A stretch of 64,000 nucleotides of DNA from NCBI GenBank assembly GCA_005656395.1, contig SRSI01000009.1, positions 124,001 to 188,000 of the forward strand, given 5' to 3'. Every line of letters begins with the position of its first letter. Position 1 is the first letter of the stretch. Source of the DNA: Strongyloides papillosus. Taxonomy: Eukaryota > Nematoda > Chromadorea > Rhabditida > Strongyloididae. Below are positions 12,857 to 24,514 of this stretch, one piece after another. The notes beneath the pieces were generated by a model, which did no database searches, was not told the origin of the DNA, and saw only the letters and a list, made by a program, of their open reading frames with translations. Both the position numbers and the translations under genes were made by a program.

Positions 12857-15693
12857 AGAATAGAATTATTATAATTTCTAAGAAGTGATTATTTTTTGTA
12901 TTACAACATCATTAAAATTGATGCCTTAAAAAACATGAATCATCAGTGGAACGATTATTTCTTCCTTTTAGTTATATTTAATAAACACACCATAAAATAT
13001 TAGAATTTTAAAAAGTATATATCTGATTTTATAGTTATTTAAAGATAAATCTAGAAAAAAGTAGTAGCAATAATAAATTTTAATGACGTGTTTGTAATTA
13101 TAAAAATAAACGACAATTTAATTTTTTGTTTGCACTTTCAATGTGCACAATAATGATGAAAATAAAGTTTTGTTTTAGCATCTATTATCTTACTTACTTG
13201 TTAGATATTAAAATAAATTATTTTATTGTATTAGGAGTTTTTTCAATTTTCAGTCATAAGAAAAAGAGTATTATAAGATTGCTAAAAATAATTTTATATA
13301 AGCAATTTTATTTGTTTCCAGATTATTATAAAAGTAGTGATGGGTTTTTAAAATACCAATTTTTATATTTATTTTTTTTATAAAAAAAGCACTAAATTCT
13401 TTATTAGAATAAAAATGTTAGTGTTTTTAATAATTTTTTATACCTCAAAATTATTAGTTTCCTAAACAGTTTAAAGCATAAGTAGTATTTAACATTTCTA
13501 AGATATTGCAAGAACAATTGCAACATTAATTATAAAATAGGTATTGATAAAAAGTTATAATTTATTTGCAAGTTTATATATGCAAAATAAGAGTATGAAT
13601 TATAATAAATAAAAAAATATCGGTATTATGTTTAAAATACTTTTTATATTTAATTTTTAATGTTTAAGTAAAATAAATTCTATCTTAAAACTTGAAATGA
13701 GAGTTTAAGGAAGTATTTCACATGATAAAGTTTCAAAGATTTGTAAGAAAAAAATTATTAAAAAAAATGTTGCAGAGTTCTTGCGTGAATATAATAATGG
13801 GTTAGAAAAAATATAACTAATGAAGACATTCACTAAAACAATTTTTTTTATTTTACCTTAATTGTATTCATGATTTAACAATTTAATTATGGTCGCTAAT
13901 TTAATACTGTAGTCCCATTATATTGCATTTACAGAGTTATACTAATGTAAAAATATCAAAATGTTTTAAAAGCTGATACTGTCGAATATTCGCAACTAAT
14001 TAATTAAAAAGAACTATTGAATTTTTTGATAAAATGAACAAAGTACATTAACTTAATATGTTGGTTTAAAGAAGTAGCAACATTTCAAAACGAATAATGA
14101 CCCACATTCGAGTAAATGAATGTACTAATTAAACTCGTTTAATATCTCATAAATCTGTGAAAATTCCTACAAATAAACCATTATCTTTGTGAACTTTAAT
14201 TTTATAATATTAATCATAAATGGCTATGCAAATTTATCATTCATAATAAAAAAAAAGTACTCAATTTTATTTTAACATGAGAGTGTACGGTAACAATTCC
14301 TGTTGAACATAAAATTATTTTCATTTGATTATTAAACTTTTATTTTATGTTGTACTTTTAAGAATAAATATTTTTAAAAATTATATGAAACTTCCTTTAA
14401 GGAATGTAAAATTTTCATAATCCATTTTTTAAAGTACAGTTCTTAAATTAGAAAAACGAAAATGAGAGTATTTGAGATAAAATAATTAATGATAACATAT
14501 AAGTATATTATAATAATAATTGTACTTGAACGTATTATCATAATGATAAAAAAAATATTTAAGAAGAACAGCAAAAATAAGAATAGTCTAAAAAATTGAT
14601 TAAGAAAATTAAAAATAAAACAAGTTATTATCTTAGTAAACTTTTATATATATGTTTAAAATTTCGAGAAGTAAAAAATTGACAATAAATTTAATAAATA
14701 ATTTTTCCAAATATTTTTGTGGTTTTTTGTTAGTAAATAATATAAATAGATTTTCTTGATTTTAAAATGTTTTAGTAATTTAGAATAATATAAGAATGAA
14801 TAAAATTTCAAAGCACAAAAGACAATAATGCCCTATCATATTTTATTTGCCGGGGAGTCAGTTCAATTTATTATGATTTGTTTATGATTAAAATTAAATA
14901 ATACTTTTCTCGAAGATTATGGGTTATCTACTAAGACAATAATAGACAAGTTTGTGTTAATGAAAATATATATTATTGAAATAAATACAAAAAAACTATA
15001 AAAGTGCTTTTAATTTAAGATAAGCAAAGTATAAAAGTCACATTTATTTATTTTTATATATACATAAGGATTTAATTATTTTAATGGTTACATTTATTTC
15101 TAAAAAAATACAAGAAATATTTAATAAAATAAAGCTATTATTTTAATGTTTTTTATTCTATTATTATAATCTTAATATTATAAAATTGAAGAATTTTCCA
15201 TTAAAACTTAAACGAATTAAGTTCCTTATACAAATTAAAACAAAAGAGTTTTATACATTTATTTTAAGATATCCTTTTAAAGGCTAAAATGTTATTTCTA
15301 TATATTATATAATAATTTAAAAGCGATTGCATAATAGTTTCATTTAGCAAGTGCCCAATATAGAACATTAGTTTTTATAAGATGCATTCTATCTCTGTTA
15401 TAAATTAAAACAATAGTTTAAATTGTAATATTTATATATTATAAAATGTTTCTATAAATATTCACATTTAGTCAATAAACATAAAAAAGTAGTAAATTTT
15501 CAACAGAAATTATATAAATAATTAAATATTATCAAGTAATGCATTACATATAAATATAACATTATTTATCTTTTTTTTTAACATTATGTATTAATTACCA
15601 TTTGAATATTTTCTAATCATTTCGATGAATTACATTAAAACACCTACTATATGAAAATACTAATATTTACTCTTATTTGAATAACAACTTAAT
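12857..15693. other. AT-rich intergenic region with a GATA-type inverted repeat
   Basis: Between the Srg gene and the secreted Cys-cluster gene I see only AT-rich sequence. An 85-codon ORF at 13126-13383 has random AT-rich composition. Bases 14535-14549 form an inverted repeat, TTATCAT and ATGATAA around one base, i.e. two back-to-back TGATA cores. Confidence 0.5.
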
Positions 15694-16764
15694 TTATATT
15701 TCATTTTGTTTCAAATTATCTGGTTTTGGTATACAAATTCCTGATCTTTCCATATCCTGAGTATAATTATTGTTACAAAGACATTTACCATATTCACAAA
15801 TATATTCAGGACCATTACATTCAGCGGTTTCCATACAAAACTTAGGTATCCATAAACATGTACATCTTTGACAACCATCTGAATCAATGCTTATACCACA
15901 TCCAGGATTACAAATTTCTATTTCTGGGCACGATTTTTTTATTTTCTTTGTATAATTACCTTCATTAACAATAGTATTGTATTCATTTATGACAAATTTA
16001 TCTGAAGTATTAAAAGGTATATCTGATGACATAGACGTTGTATTAATAGAGGTTGTTTCAGTTGTTGAAGTAAAATCATTCGTAACCGTTACTGGTGACA
16101 TTGTAGGAGTTTTAGAGTCAATTAAAATAAAATCTTTATCATCTAAATTATTCAATTCATTATTTTCAATCAATTTACTAGATTCAGTTGTTAGTACAAT
16201 CTTTTCTTCAGGAACCGAAAAAACATATTGGTTATTTAATTCGGAATTATCGAAACTATTAACTCCCTCAGATTTTTTAGGATCAGCATTATGTGGGGAT
16301 GACGATTCAATAATAGAATGTGAAGTAGTCTCAATATTATTTGTTTTATCTTTTTCAACTGATTCATCATCTTCTAAACTAAAATCATCCTTGGTAGTTG
16401 ATGATGGAATCGAATAAGTTGTCATTGAATTTGCAATGAGGCTATCCAAAGTTGTTGTTTGAAATTCATCCTCAATAGTTAAAGCAATACCAGGAGGTTG
16501 CGGAGAAACAGAAGGTATTGATGTTGTAAATATGAATGGCTCTATTGTTTCTTCGCTCTCATCTAAATTTACGGATATATTTTCAATTTCCTTATTATCA
16601 CTACTTGATTCTTCTAGTAACAAACTATCATCAGATGTTGATTTATATAAAATTCTAGGTTTTCTTTTAATAAACTTGTCTTGACATTCTATATTTTGAA
16701 GAAATACAAAAGAAAATATTGAGATGATAAATAATAATTTTACTTGATAAAATATATATTGCAT
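15694..16764 (-). CDS. Secreted Ser/Thr-rich protein with C-terminal antistasin-like Cys-rich domain
   Basis: This single-exon ORF of 356 residues starts with a signal peptide (LLFIISIFSFVFLQNIECQ). Residues about 28-275 are rich in Ser, Thr, Glu and Asp with many TTS/STT clusters, so mucin-type O-glycosylation is likely. The last 75 residues hold 13 cysteines. CPEIEICNPGCG followed by DGCQRCTC fits the antistasin-like spacing (C-x4-C-x3-C, then GC-x2-C-x-C). A second half, from CNGPEYICEYGKCLC, is EGF-like. Antistasin domains in other animals inhibit serine proteases or act as extracellular modules. Inhibitory activity here is inference, since the reactive-site residues cannot be judged by eye. 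Confidence 0.72.
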   Translation of the reverse strand: MQYIFYQVKLLFIISIFSFVFLQNIECQDKFIKRKPRILYKSTSDDSLLLEESSSDNKEIENISVNLDESEETIEPFIFTTSIPSVSPQPPGIALTIEDEFQTTTLDSLIANSMTTYSIPSSTTKDDFSLEDDESVEKDKTNNIETTSHSIIESSSPHNADPKKSEGVNSFDNSELNNQYVFSVPEEKIVLTTESSKLIENNELNNLDDKDFILIDSKTPTMSPVTVTNDFTSTTETTSINTTSMSSDIPFNTSDKFVINEYNTIVNEGNYTKKIKKSCPEIEICNPGCGISIDSDGCQRCTCLWIPKFCMETAECNGPEYICEYGKCLCNNNYTQDMERSGICIPKPDNLKQNEI

Positions 16765-18930
16765 TGTAATTGATGTTTAGATAACTAAAAAATAACTATT
16801 GAAAAAAACAAAATTACAAAAGTATTTTTTAATAACTATAATACTTCAATACGTATAGTAATGGCAACTTATATTAAACATCTAATAAAAAAATTGCATT
16901 TAAATTATATTTTTATAGAAAATGAATGCTTTCAATAGCCTTAAGCCTACTACAAAATGACAATTTGAACAATGTTTGCTAAAGTTTTATATATTTCTAT
17001 CATTAATAAGACCTTGAATAAAAGTTTAAAAGAACTCATTATTTTTATTTAATAAATTATGTTTAAATTATTATTCTTTCTATTTTATAACTTGAATTTT
17101 CAAAAAAATCTTTCACTTTATGAATAAATTTGTTGTAGTAATTGTGTTTAGAAGTGGATATCATTAATATTATCCAACACAAAATTGAAGTGTTTCACTT
17201 TATTGAAGGCCATTAATTGTAAAATAAGTAGCAAAAGTAATAGATATTTTTTGTTTAAAAAATTAAATAAAATATTAAATATTTAGAAAGTTGTTAAAAA
17301 ATATATAAAATCATTAAATTCTAATTTAGATGTACTAAAAAAATTAGAATTTTACAACTCAATTTATTAATTAAATGATGGAATGATTTTCTTCAATATA
17401 CTTACAAGTGAGTAAATGATAATTATCATTATGATAAAAATGCTTACATCTCTTTGAGGAACTAAACTTTCGAGGAAGAAGAGTAAAACTATTTTCTAAA
17501 TCGTTGACCTACAACAAACATATTTACATAAATTTTTTAAGTGAAATTTATCGTGTGAAAAGAAATTTAATACTTCAAATAAACTATCAAAACTAAGATT
17601 CTACATCTTTTATACTTTATAAAATTGCACTTGAAAAATTTTCATTTTTTGTATTAAAATTTACACAACAACAATTAAATTTCTTAACAAACCAGATTAC
17701 ATAATTAATCGTAACATAATTTGGGAGTGATTTTATAAATCATGATATTACATGTTATTTTCAATAAGAAATTTAAGTATTTTTTATATACTTTTATTAT
17801 TTAACATAAAACAACAAAAAAAAATACCTCTAAAAAATTCTTTCGTAGTATAAGATTGATGTTTCCAAGAATATCTCTTACTACTTTGTTTTTGTTAGTT
17901 GAATTGGTGATACCACAAAACGAATACCAGAGTTTGATAGAGCAATACTCTCAAATAAAACTGTTGAGTTATTTTCCTACCCTGAAATAATACATCTGGA
18001 AGTTCTTGTGTTTTTATAAATCATGTTACTGTTACTTATTCTTTGAATTGGTCACATATAGACTTTTCTTATAATAAATAATACAACAGGGCAATTTTTA
18101 TTGAAATTAAAAAATCAAAATTCACTTTCCTTTTAGGAATCCACATGTTATTGAAAGTAACTACTACTTATTTCAAATTAGTTATTCTCTTAATTCGAAT
18201 CGTTTTTAATTTTTCGGGAGTATGTACACTAATCCCATTTAAAAAGAGGCTAGTATGGATTGGAACTAAAAAACAATTAAACATTAAAATATATGAAATA
18301 GGATTAAACATTTAGATGATTTCTATTCATTCGTGCTATTGGACTTGCAAAATTTAAAATTTTGATGCTTAAAATCATTTCCTGATAATTCTTTTTTTTT
18401 ATAAAAAATATACTGAAAACTGTCTGTTTTCATTTTCTAATAACGTTAAAATTAGTTTTTCTACATAATAAAAAGATTGATAACAAATGGATGAAAAGAG
18501 CTAAAATAGATGATTGAAAAAAAAATTCAAAGATAACAATGAGTACGCAAAAAACAAATGAATACGCTGAAGAAATAATTACTTCCAATAATGAAAAACT
18601 ATTAACTTTCTATAATCCTTAATTATACCCTTGTCAATCAAAATATTGTCCATTTTAACAATAACGTTATTTACAGATTACTAAAAATAATTTTTAATGG
18701 ATATTTAAATTTAACATGTTTACTACTATCAATAAGGTACATAAAATTTATCAAATTTTTTTTACTTCCTTAAATAATACCAGATGTGAAACACCTTAAT
18801 TTGAAAATTTTTTTGAACACATATTATCTCGAGAAGAATTTAACCACACAATGAATGACATATTCCCAAAATCAAAATTTTCCTTCTTGTAAACTCTCTA
18901 ACTATTTTTATATCTCATATTTTTAGAAAG
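16765..18930. other. Intergenic region with exon-like fragments on the minus strand
   Basis: It starts with the 5' flank of the secreted Cys-cluster gene. On the minus strand at 17508-17448 and 17960-17882 there are short open segments with plausible acceptor and donor sites, but no full gene could be joined. Bases 17415-17430 form a perfect 16-bp palindrome with TGATAA cores. The rest is AT-rich and featureless. Confidence 0.45.
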
Positions 18931-19432
18931 ATGGCTCCATGGAACGTTGTGCCAGCTGCAGCTAAAAACGTCAAATTCGCCTATGACAGTAGGTTAGGCA
19001 CTTTATAAATTTTATACTTTTTTTTTCTAAAGGTAGTCTTGCGCGTATGGCCCGTTATGTATCTTGGAAATACCTCTGGGGAGGACGTGCTTATGGCCTC
19101 CTTTTCCACGACCAATATTTCGAACCATCAACAGAAGTCACAGAAGCTCTTAGAAGACTTAACATGAAAGAACCATGGAAATTCGATGAACGTAAAATAA
19201 GATTAACAAGAGCTCACACTTTGTCTATGCTTGGTGAGAAATTGCCAAAAGAACAATGGACTAAATGGGAGGATGTAAGTATCGAGACTATTTACGATTA
19301 TTTTTTGACTATATTTAGGAAACCTGGTACTTAAAACCATACTTGGACGAAATTGAAGCTGAAAAGGAAGAAAGAGCCAAGAGTTCCGGCATTGTCCCAG
19401 ATTTTAAAATGCCAAAACCAGAAGGTCATTAA
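18931..19432 (+). CDS. UQCRB: Cytochrome b-c1 complex subunit 7 (UQCRB/QCR7)
   Basis: Three exons (18931-18988, 19033-19274, 19319-19432) encode 137 residues. The C-terminal half matches the family closely: ALRRLNMKEP, KIRLTRAHTLSM, LPKEQWTKWED across the second junction, then ETWYLKPYLDEIEAEKEER. The protein is a matrix-side subunit of respiratory complex III, needed for assembly around cytochrome b. The N-terminus is somewhat longer than in mammals. Both introns are about 44 bp and the phases agree. An AG acceptor after a T-rich tract lies four bases before the ATG (18925-18926), fitting trans-splicing. Base use here is richer in G and C than in neighbours, as expected for a highly expressed gene. 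Confidence 0.92.
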
Positions 19433-19459
19433 AGTTGTTTTTATTCCTAGGTTGACTAA

Positions 19460-19465
19460 AATAAA
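19460..19465 (+). terminator. Polyadenylation signal of the UQCRB gene
   Basis: AATAAA lies 28 bases after the UQCRB stop codon, in the range expected for a nematode 3' UTR. Confidence 0.55.
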
Positions 19466-19698
19466 AGTTTGAAGTAACTAAGTTGTACGCTATTGTTATT
19501 AACTATTTACTTTTTAAAAATAAAAAGATAAACACACAATGATTAATTATTAATAAAAATAATTTAAAAGTAATCGATAACACAAAAGAAAGAAAAACAA
19601 TTTATTTGTAAACCAATAAATGTTACATGACGGGTAAAATCTCGTAAAGAAAGTCTAATTAGATTTCGGCAACTATTATTGTTATATTTGTTGGTAAC

Positions 19699-19975
19699 TT
19701 AAAATCCACATCTACCGAGGGCATCCCTAACAATATTTTCCTTTTGAGCAACTTTCTCATGTGCAAGTGCCTTAGCTTTGCGTTGAGAATTCCACTTAGA
19801 TAAAAAGTAAATGCCTACATATGTTCCAATGACGGAACGATACAAGTTTGCTCTTCCTAAAAAATATACACATTCTTTTATGGGGGAGTTACTTACCAAA
19901 ATCTTCGTGGCTGTTCAAGAATTTACGTTGGACTTTGAGCAATGGTTGTAAATAAGTACGAATGGCTGGATTCAT
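19699..19975 (-). CDS. Small single-TM protein, possibly an ATP-synthase DAPIT-like mitochondrial subunit
   Basis: Exon 1 (19975-19897) and exon 2 (19856-19699), with a 40-bp intron, encode 78 residues. A basic N-terminus (IRTYLQPLLKVQRKFLNS) is followed by GRANLYRSVIGTYVGIYFL, a single hydrophobic helix, and then a strongly charged tail (KWNSQRKAKALAHEKVAQKE). The FLNS...GRANL...TY pattern recalls DAPIT/ATP5MK, a small membrane subunit of ATP synthase (YFNS...GRMN...TYG), but the match is short and from memory. The size, basic helix-flanking ends and position tail-to-tail with UQCRB fit a mitochondrial inner-membrane protein. A TTTTTAG acceptor is nine bases before the ATG. The gene is real; the function is tentative. 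Confidence 0.62.
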
Positions 19976-20791
19976 GACAAAGTCTAAAAATTTTAAAAAA
20001 TTACAAATTGTTGACTACGATAAATAGTTCCTGAGAATGGCTCGAAAAAAGGGAAAAAATATAAAATAAGTAAATGTGTAAAATCTTCTCAAGACATTTT
20101 GGAATGACGTTTAGTATATTTAAATTTCGCTTTTACTAAAGAATGTCAAAAGGAGTGGAGTGAGTAAAATACTTTTACTCGAGTAAGTGTTGTTGTTTTT
20201 ATCTATAGTGTGTTCCTATTTTTCTGATATTTTTTTAGATGCTTTTTTAAGTGTGTATTTTAGTATGTGTTATTAATTATATAAATTGTATGACTTTAAA
20301 TTTCTTATTCTCCCATTACACTTTTATGCTTTTCTTTTCATTTTGTAATATGTAATTGTAACTTGTATTTTATGAATGAGATTAGCATATTTCACTCTTA
20401 TCAACACTGTCATTGTGTATTTAAATTTTGCTCAACACCATTGTGTTGACTGTAGAAAAAATATTTATTAGAATGTCCATTATAATATATCACTTTATTA
20501 TTTAATATTGCTTGATCGTAAAAATCTAATTTTATTTTTCTTTTTCTTTTCCCATAAAAGTATCTAAGCTTGTGGAATTTTCGTAAATATGACCAAGCAT
20601 TTTGAATTATACATTATGTCGTTTTTTAATAGTCGTAATAGTTATAACTAACAGTGTGAATCATGTTTAACAAACTTTGTGTTTTATAAATTTATTATAG
20701 TCTAATTTTATATAACAGTAAATAAAATATTGTCTTTTCTTTGTAGTAAAATTGATTCAATATTTCAATTTATTTTTTTTTAAATTTTAGA
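19976..20791. promoter_or_regulatory. Divergent upstream region
   Basis: These 0.8 kb lie between two head-to-head genes, the small TM protein (minus) and the FLVCR-like transporter (plus), and should hold both promoters. It is T-rich on the plus strand, ending in a TTTTTTTTAAATTTTAG acceptor directly before the transporter ATG. No specific element was recognised. Confidence 0.45.
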
Positions 20792-22316
20792 ATGGCGACT
20801 AAAGACGATGGAACAAATTCAACACTAGAAAAGCCAAACGTTTCTGTCCCTCTTTTGACAAGCGATGAAGCCAAGCAAGCACTAGGAACAATGACAGAGG
20901 ATGATCCAGTAAAATCAAGAGTTGAATTAAGGTATGTTTGACTATATATTTATAATATATTGTTAACTTTTAAGAACTTACAAAGTTCGCTGGATTGTAT
21001 TACTTTCTGTAGCTTTGGCAAATCTTACAAATACCTATAGTTGGATTTGTTTTGCATCAATTAATACTATAACAAATCAGTACTATGGAAATAACTATGC
21101 CGATGCTGTACTGTCAGGAATTTTCATTGCTACTACTATACCATTCGGATTAATTGCTATCCCTTTATCAGATAAAGTAGGACTAAAAAACTCAATTTGG
21201 ATAGCAAACGGATGTAATGGTATTGGAAATCTTATCAGAATTGTTTCATGTTTTATGGGAGAATACAAAGCTTATGGTGCATATTTTGGTACTGCACTAG
21301 CTGCAATTGCATACCCATGGATTATGTTTACACCACCTAAGGTATCTTCTGTCTGGTTTCCATCGAATCAACGTGCTCTTGCAACAACGATAGGTATTAT
21401 GGCTAATCCATTAGGAGTTATGCTTGCTAATATTATTTCACCAGCAATTGTCTCCGTACCTGAAGATGTAAAGTTGACAATATTTATTGGTGGAATACCA
21501 GCAGTCATCGGAATGATAGTAACATTTGTCTTTGTTCACAGAAATGCCCCATTGTTCCCACCTTCTGTTACCTCAGTCAAAAAAGAAATGCCATATTGGA
21601 AGGGAATGAAGGAGGCATTTTCAAATATACAATACCTCATTATTGTTTTTATTCTAGGAGGTGGTATTGGAATGTTTAATACTTTATACATAAAAATTAA
21701 CGATATTCTTTGTTCAAGTGGATACAAATCATCATTCTCCGGAGCATGTGCTGCATTGATGGTCATTGGTGGAGTTTTTGGATCTGTAGCATCTGGAATA
21801 TTTGTTGATAGAACAAAGAAGTTTGCACTTACAATGAAATTAGCAATGCTTGGAGCTATTATCTTTGGTCTCAGTTTTGTTTTCTCGGGTTATTTCCCAG
21901 GAATGACATACATTTTAATTATAACTGCACTTTTGTTCGGTTTCTTTGGTTTGTCTGCTTATCCAAATGGATTGGAACTTGCCGCTGAATGTACATATCC
22001 TGTCTCTGAGGGTATTTCTTCAGGATACATTGTCATTATGGGTCAAATATTTACAATTATTATTACGAAAGGAATTGATATCTTTTCAAGAAGAGCCACG
22101 GGTCAACGAGCAAGTGAGTATCAAGTTTGCTATGATAAAGATGTTGTAAATGATGAATATTTTGCAAAAGATTTCTTCTATTCAAACTTTTTTATTGCTG
22201 CACTTGGTATACTTTTTGTTCTTGTAACATTTGCTTTCTTAAGACCAGTACTTAAGCGTACTTTAGCAGACAAGAACACAGATGAAGAGATGACTATGCC
22301 AACAAAAGCTATCTAG
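20792..22316 (+). CDS. FLVCR-like major facilitator transporter
   Basis: Two exons (20792-20931 and 20975-22316, phase 2) encode 493 residues. A polar cytoplasmic N-terminus of about 47 residues leads into YKVRWIVLLSVALANLTNTY, very like the start of TM1 in the FLVCR/SLC49 group, and twelve hydrophobic segments follow. PLSDKVGLKNSIWIANGCNG is the loop 2-3 signature, and VDRTKK is its counterpart before the second half. FLVCR proteins move haem or choline-type substrates across plasma or mitochondrial membranes; the substrate here cannot be told from sequence. The C-terminus is short and acidic (TDEEMTMPTKAI). An AATAAA lies at 22326-22331. An AG acceptor sits one base before the ATG. Confidence 0.85.
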
Positions 22317-22867
22317 TAATCTTTTAATAAATATTCTGACGTTAATAAATTAATTAATTTGTTTTGTAAAATCATAATGGATAACAAATTAATGTTTATA
22401 TTTCATTGTATAAACCGTAATCAAAATGACATTCAGTTTCATTAGTGATACACAATAAAATATTTGATTAAATAATTTTGTGGAGTATGTTTGTTGTGAG
22501 AAATGCTGCCTGCTTTTTTTTCTATTACAATGTATCTGTAATAATACGTCTTATGAAAATGATATATAATTTTTGCTTTAGTTATCAATCATAATAAAGT
22601 TATAAACAAATTAACAACATAGAACATATTAAAACATATTAGAACAATTTATTTCTAAAATGTTTCTTGAGAACAAAAATAGACGAAAGAACACAAATTT
22701 GATTATAAAACTAGTAACTAACAACATTGTTATTTTTATTGATAAAGACTATTTTTAAATATGTGTATGGTACAAACATTATAAGTAATAGAAAATCGAC
22801 CTTGCCTAAAATTATTTTTTAAGAGTATATGAAAGCGATTGTCACTGTTTTTATTTAGTTTGTTAAA
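22317..22867. other. Gap with 3' UTR of the transporter and 5' flank of the epoxide hydrolase
   Basis: This is AT-rich spacing between two same-strand genes. AATAAA at 22326-22331 is the likely polyadenylation signal of the transporter. Nothing else stands out. Confidence 0.5.
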
Positions 22868-24293
22868 ATGTCGAAATTTCAGTGGTTGTTTGCTATTTTT
22901 TTTTGTGTTATTTCCTGGGTTGCCTTTAAATATTCAACTACAAAGACTGAGGTAAAAATATTTTTTTTGTATAACAAAATAAAAAAATGTTATATAGGTT
23001 ATTGTTGAGAATGATGGTTACTTTGGTCCTGGTGACAAAATTAAGGATGATACAAAGATAAAGAATTTTAGAATAAATGTTCCAGATTCTGAATTGGATG
23101 ACCTTAAAAATAGATTAATAAATTCTAGAATCTCACATGAAGTATTAGAAGATGCCAATTCATTTGAGTATGGTTTTAATTCAAAAACACTACACAAAAT
23201 TAAGGATTATTGGATAAATAAATACGATTGGAAAAAGTATGAGAATATATTAAATTCTTTCCCTCAATTTACTACTCAAATAGAAGGTCTTAATATTCAT
23301 TTTATTCACGTAACTCCACCAAAAACATATACCAAAGTATATCCTTTACTCTTAGTCCATGGATGGCCTGGAAATATATTTGAATTTTACAAAATAATAC
23401 CATTGTTATCTGATCCAAAAAAACATTTCCCTGAGATAAAAGATGACATTGCTTTTGAATTAGTTATTCCATCCATTCCAGGATATGGGTATTCTTCTCA
23501 ACCAAGAAAGGCTAAATTTAACCAATTAGCAACAGCAAGAATTTTTAAAAAGTTAATGGAACGCCTTGGTCATAAGAAATTTTTCCTTCAAGGAGGTGAC
23601 TGGGGATCTTTGGTAACATCAAATCTAGCAAGATATTGGCCTGAAAATTGTCTTGGTTTACATTTAAATATGGCTTTTTCTATGCCATCAACATTATTAG
23701 ATTATTATTATACATTCATTGGCTCTATATTCCCAAGTCTTGTTTTTAAAGATAAAGAATTTCATAATTTTAATTTCTTTGAACAAATGTTACAGTTTAC
23801 GAAAGAGTCCGGATACATGCATATACAATCCACAAAACCCGATACTGTTGGAACATCCTTGAATGATTCTCCACTTGGTTTAGCAGCATATATATTAGAG
23901 AAATATTCAACATGGACAAATAATGATTATGTCCATTTAGAAGATGGCGGTTTGACAAGAGACTACACAATGGATGAATTGTTGACAATTGTTATGATTT
24001 ATTGGACTAATGGTAATATAGTTTCTTCACAACGATATTATAGAGAGTATTTTGCCGATTACAATAGCATAGAGGCTTCCAAAAAATATGTATCAATTCC
24101 CACAGGCTTAGCTGCCTTCCCTAACGATCTTCTCCCTCCGACACCTCCAGAGATTTTCGCTCTTCATTTTAATGTCTCTTCATATTCTATCATGAAAAAA
24201 GGAGGTCATTTTGCAGCTTTTCAAGTACCTGAAATACTTGCAGGTGATATTTTTAAGTTTGTTAAAACTGTAGTAAAGAAAACAAGAAACTAA
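22868..24293 (+). CDS. Microsomal / juvenile-hormone-type epoxide hydrolase
   Basis: Exon 1 (22868-22951) and exon 2 (22998-24293), phase 0, encode 459 residues. An N-terminal hydrophobic anchor (WLFAIFFCVISWVAF) is the type that fixes EPHX1 in the ER membrane. The EHN domain follows (NFRINVPDSELDDLKNRL), then the alpha/beta hydrolase core. Visible motifs are the oxyanion HGWPG, the nucleophile Asp in GGDWGS and the catalytic His in GGHFAAF. Family members open epoxides to diols by adding water. In insects related enzymes inactivate juvenile hormone; in nematodes the substrate is unknown and could be lipid epoxides or xenobiotics. All expected motifs look intact. Confidence 0.9.
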
Positions 24294-24514
24294 TTATTCA
24301 TTGATGAAAAAAATTACCATAAGTTGTTGGACACTGGAAATATTAGAACGATATTGTTTTTTTTATAATAATTTTATTTTCTTTCGGTAAAACTTTTATT
24401 TTAGAGTGTTATACACCACCTTATAAATATTTTTTGTGTGTTGTAAGGAGCAAAAGTTTTTAAATAAAATATATTATTGTTTAAAATTAATTAATTCTAA
24501 AAATATTATATAAT

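Noticed and set aside
13126..13383. 85-codon ORF on the plus strand
   Set aside because: It is hydrophobic only because of T-rich codons; there is no signal-peptide logic or flanking exon.
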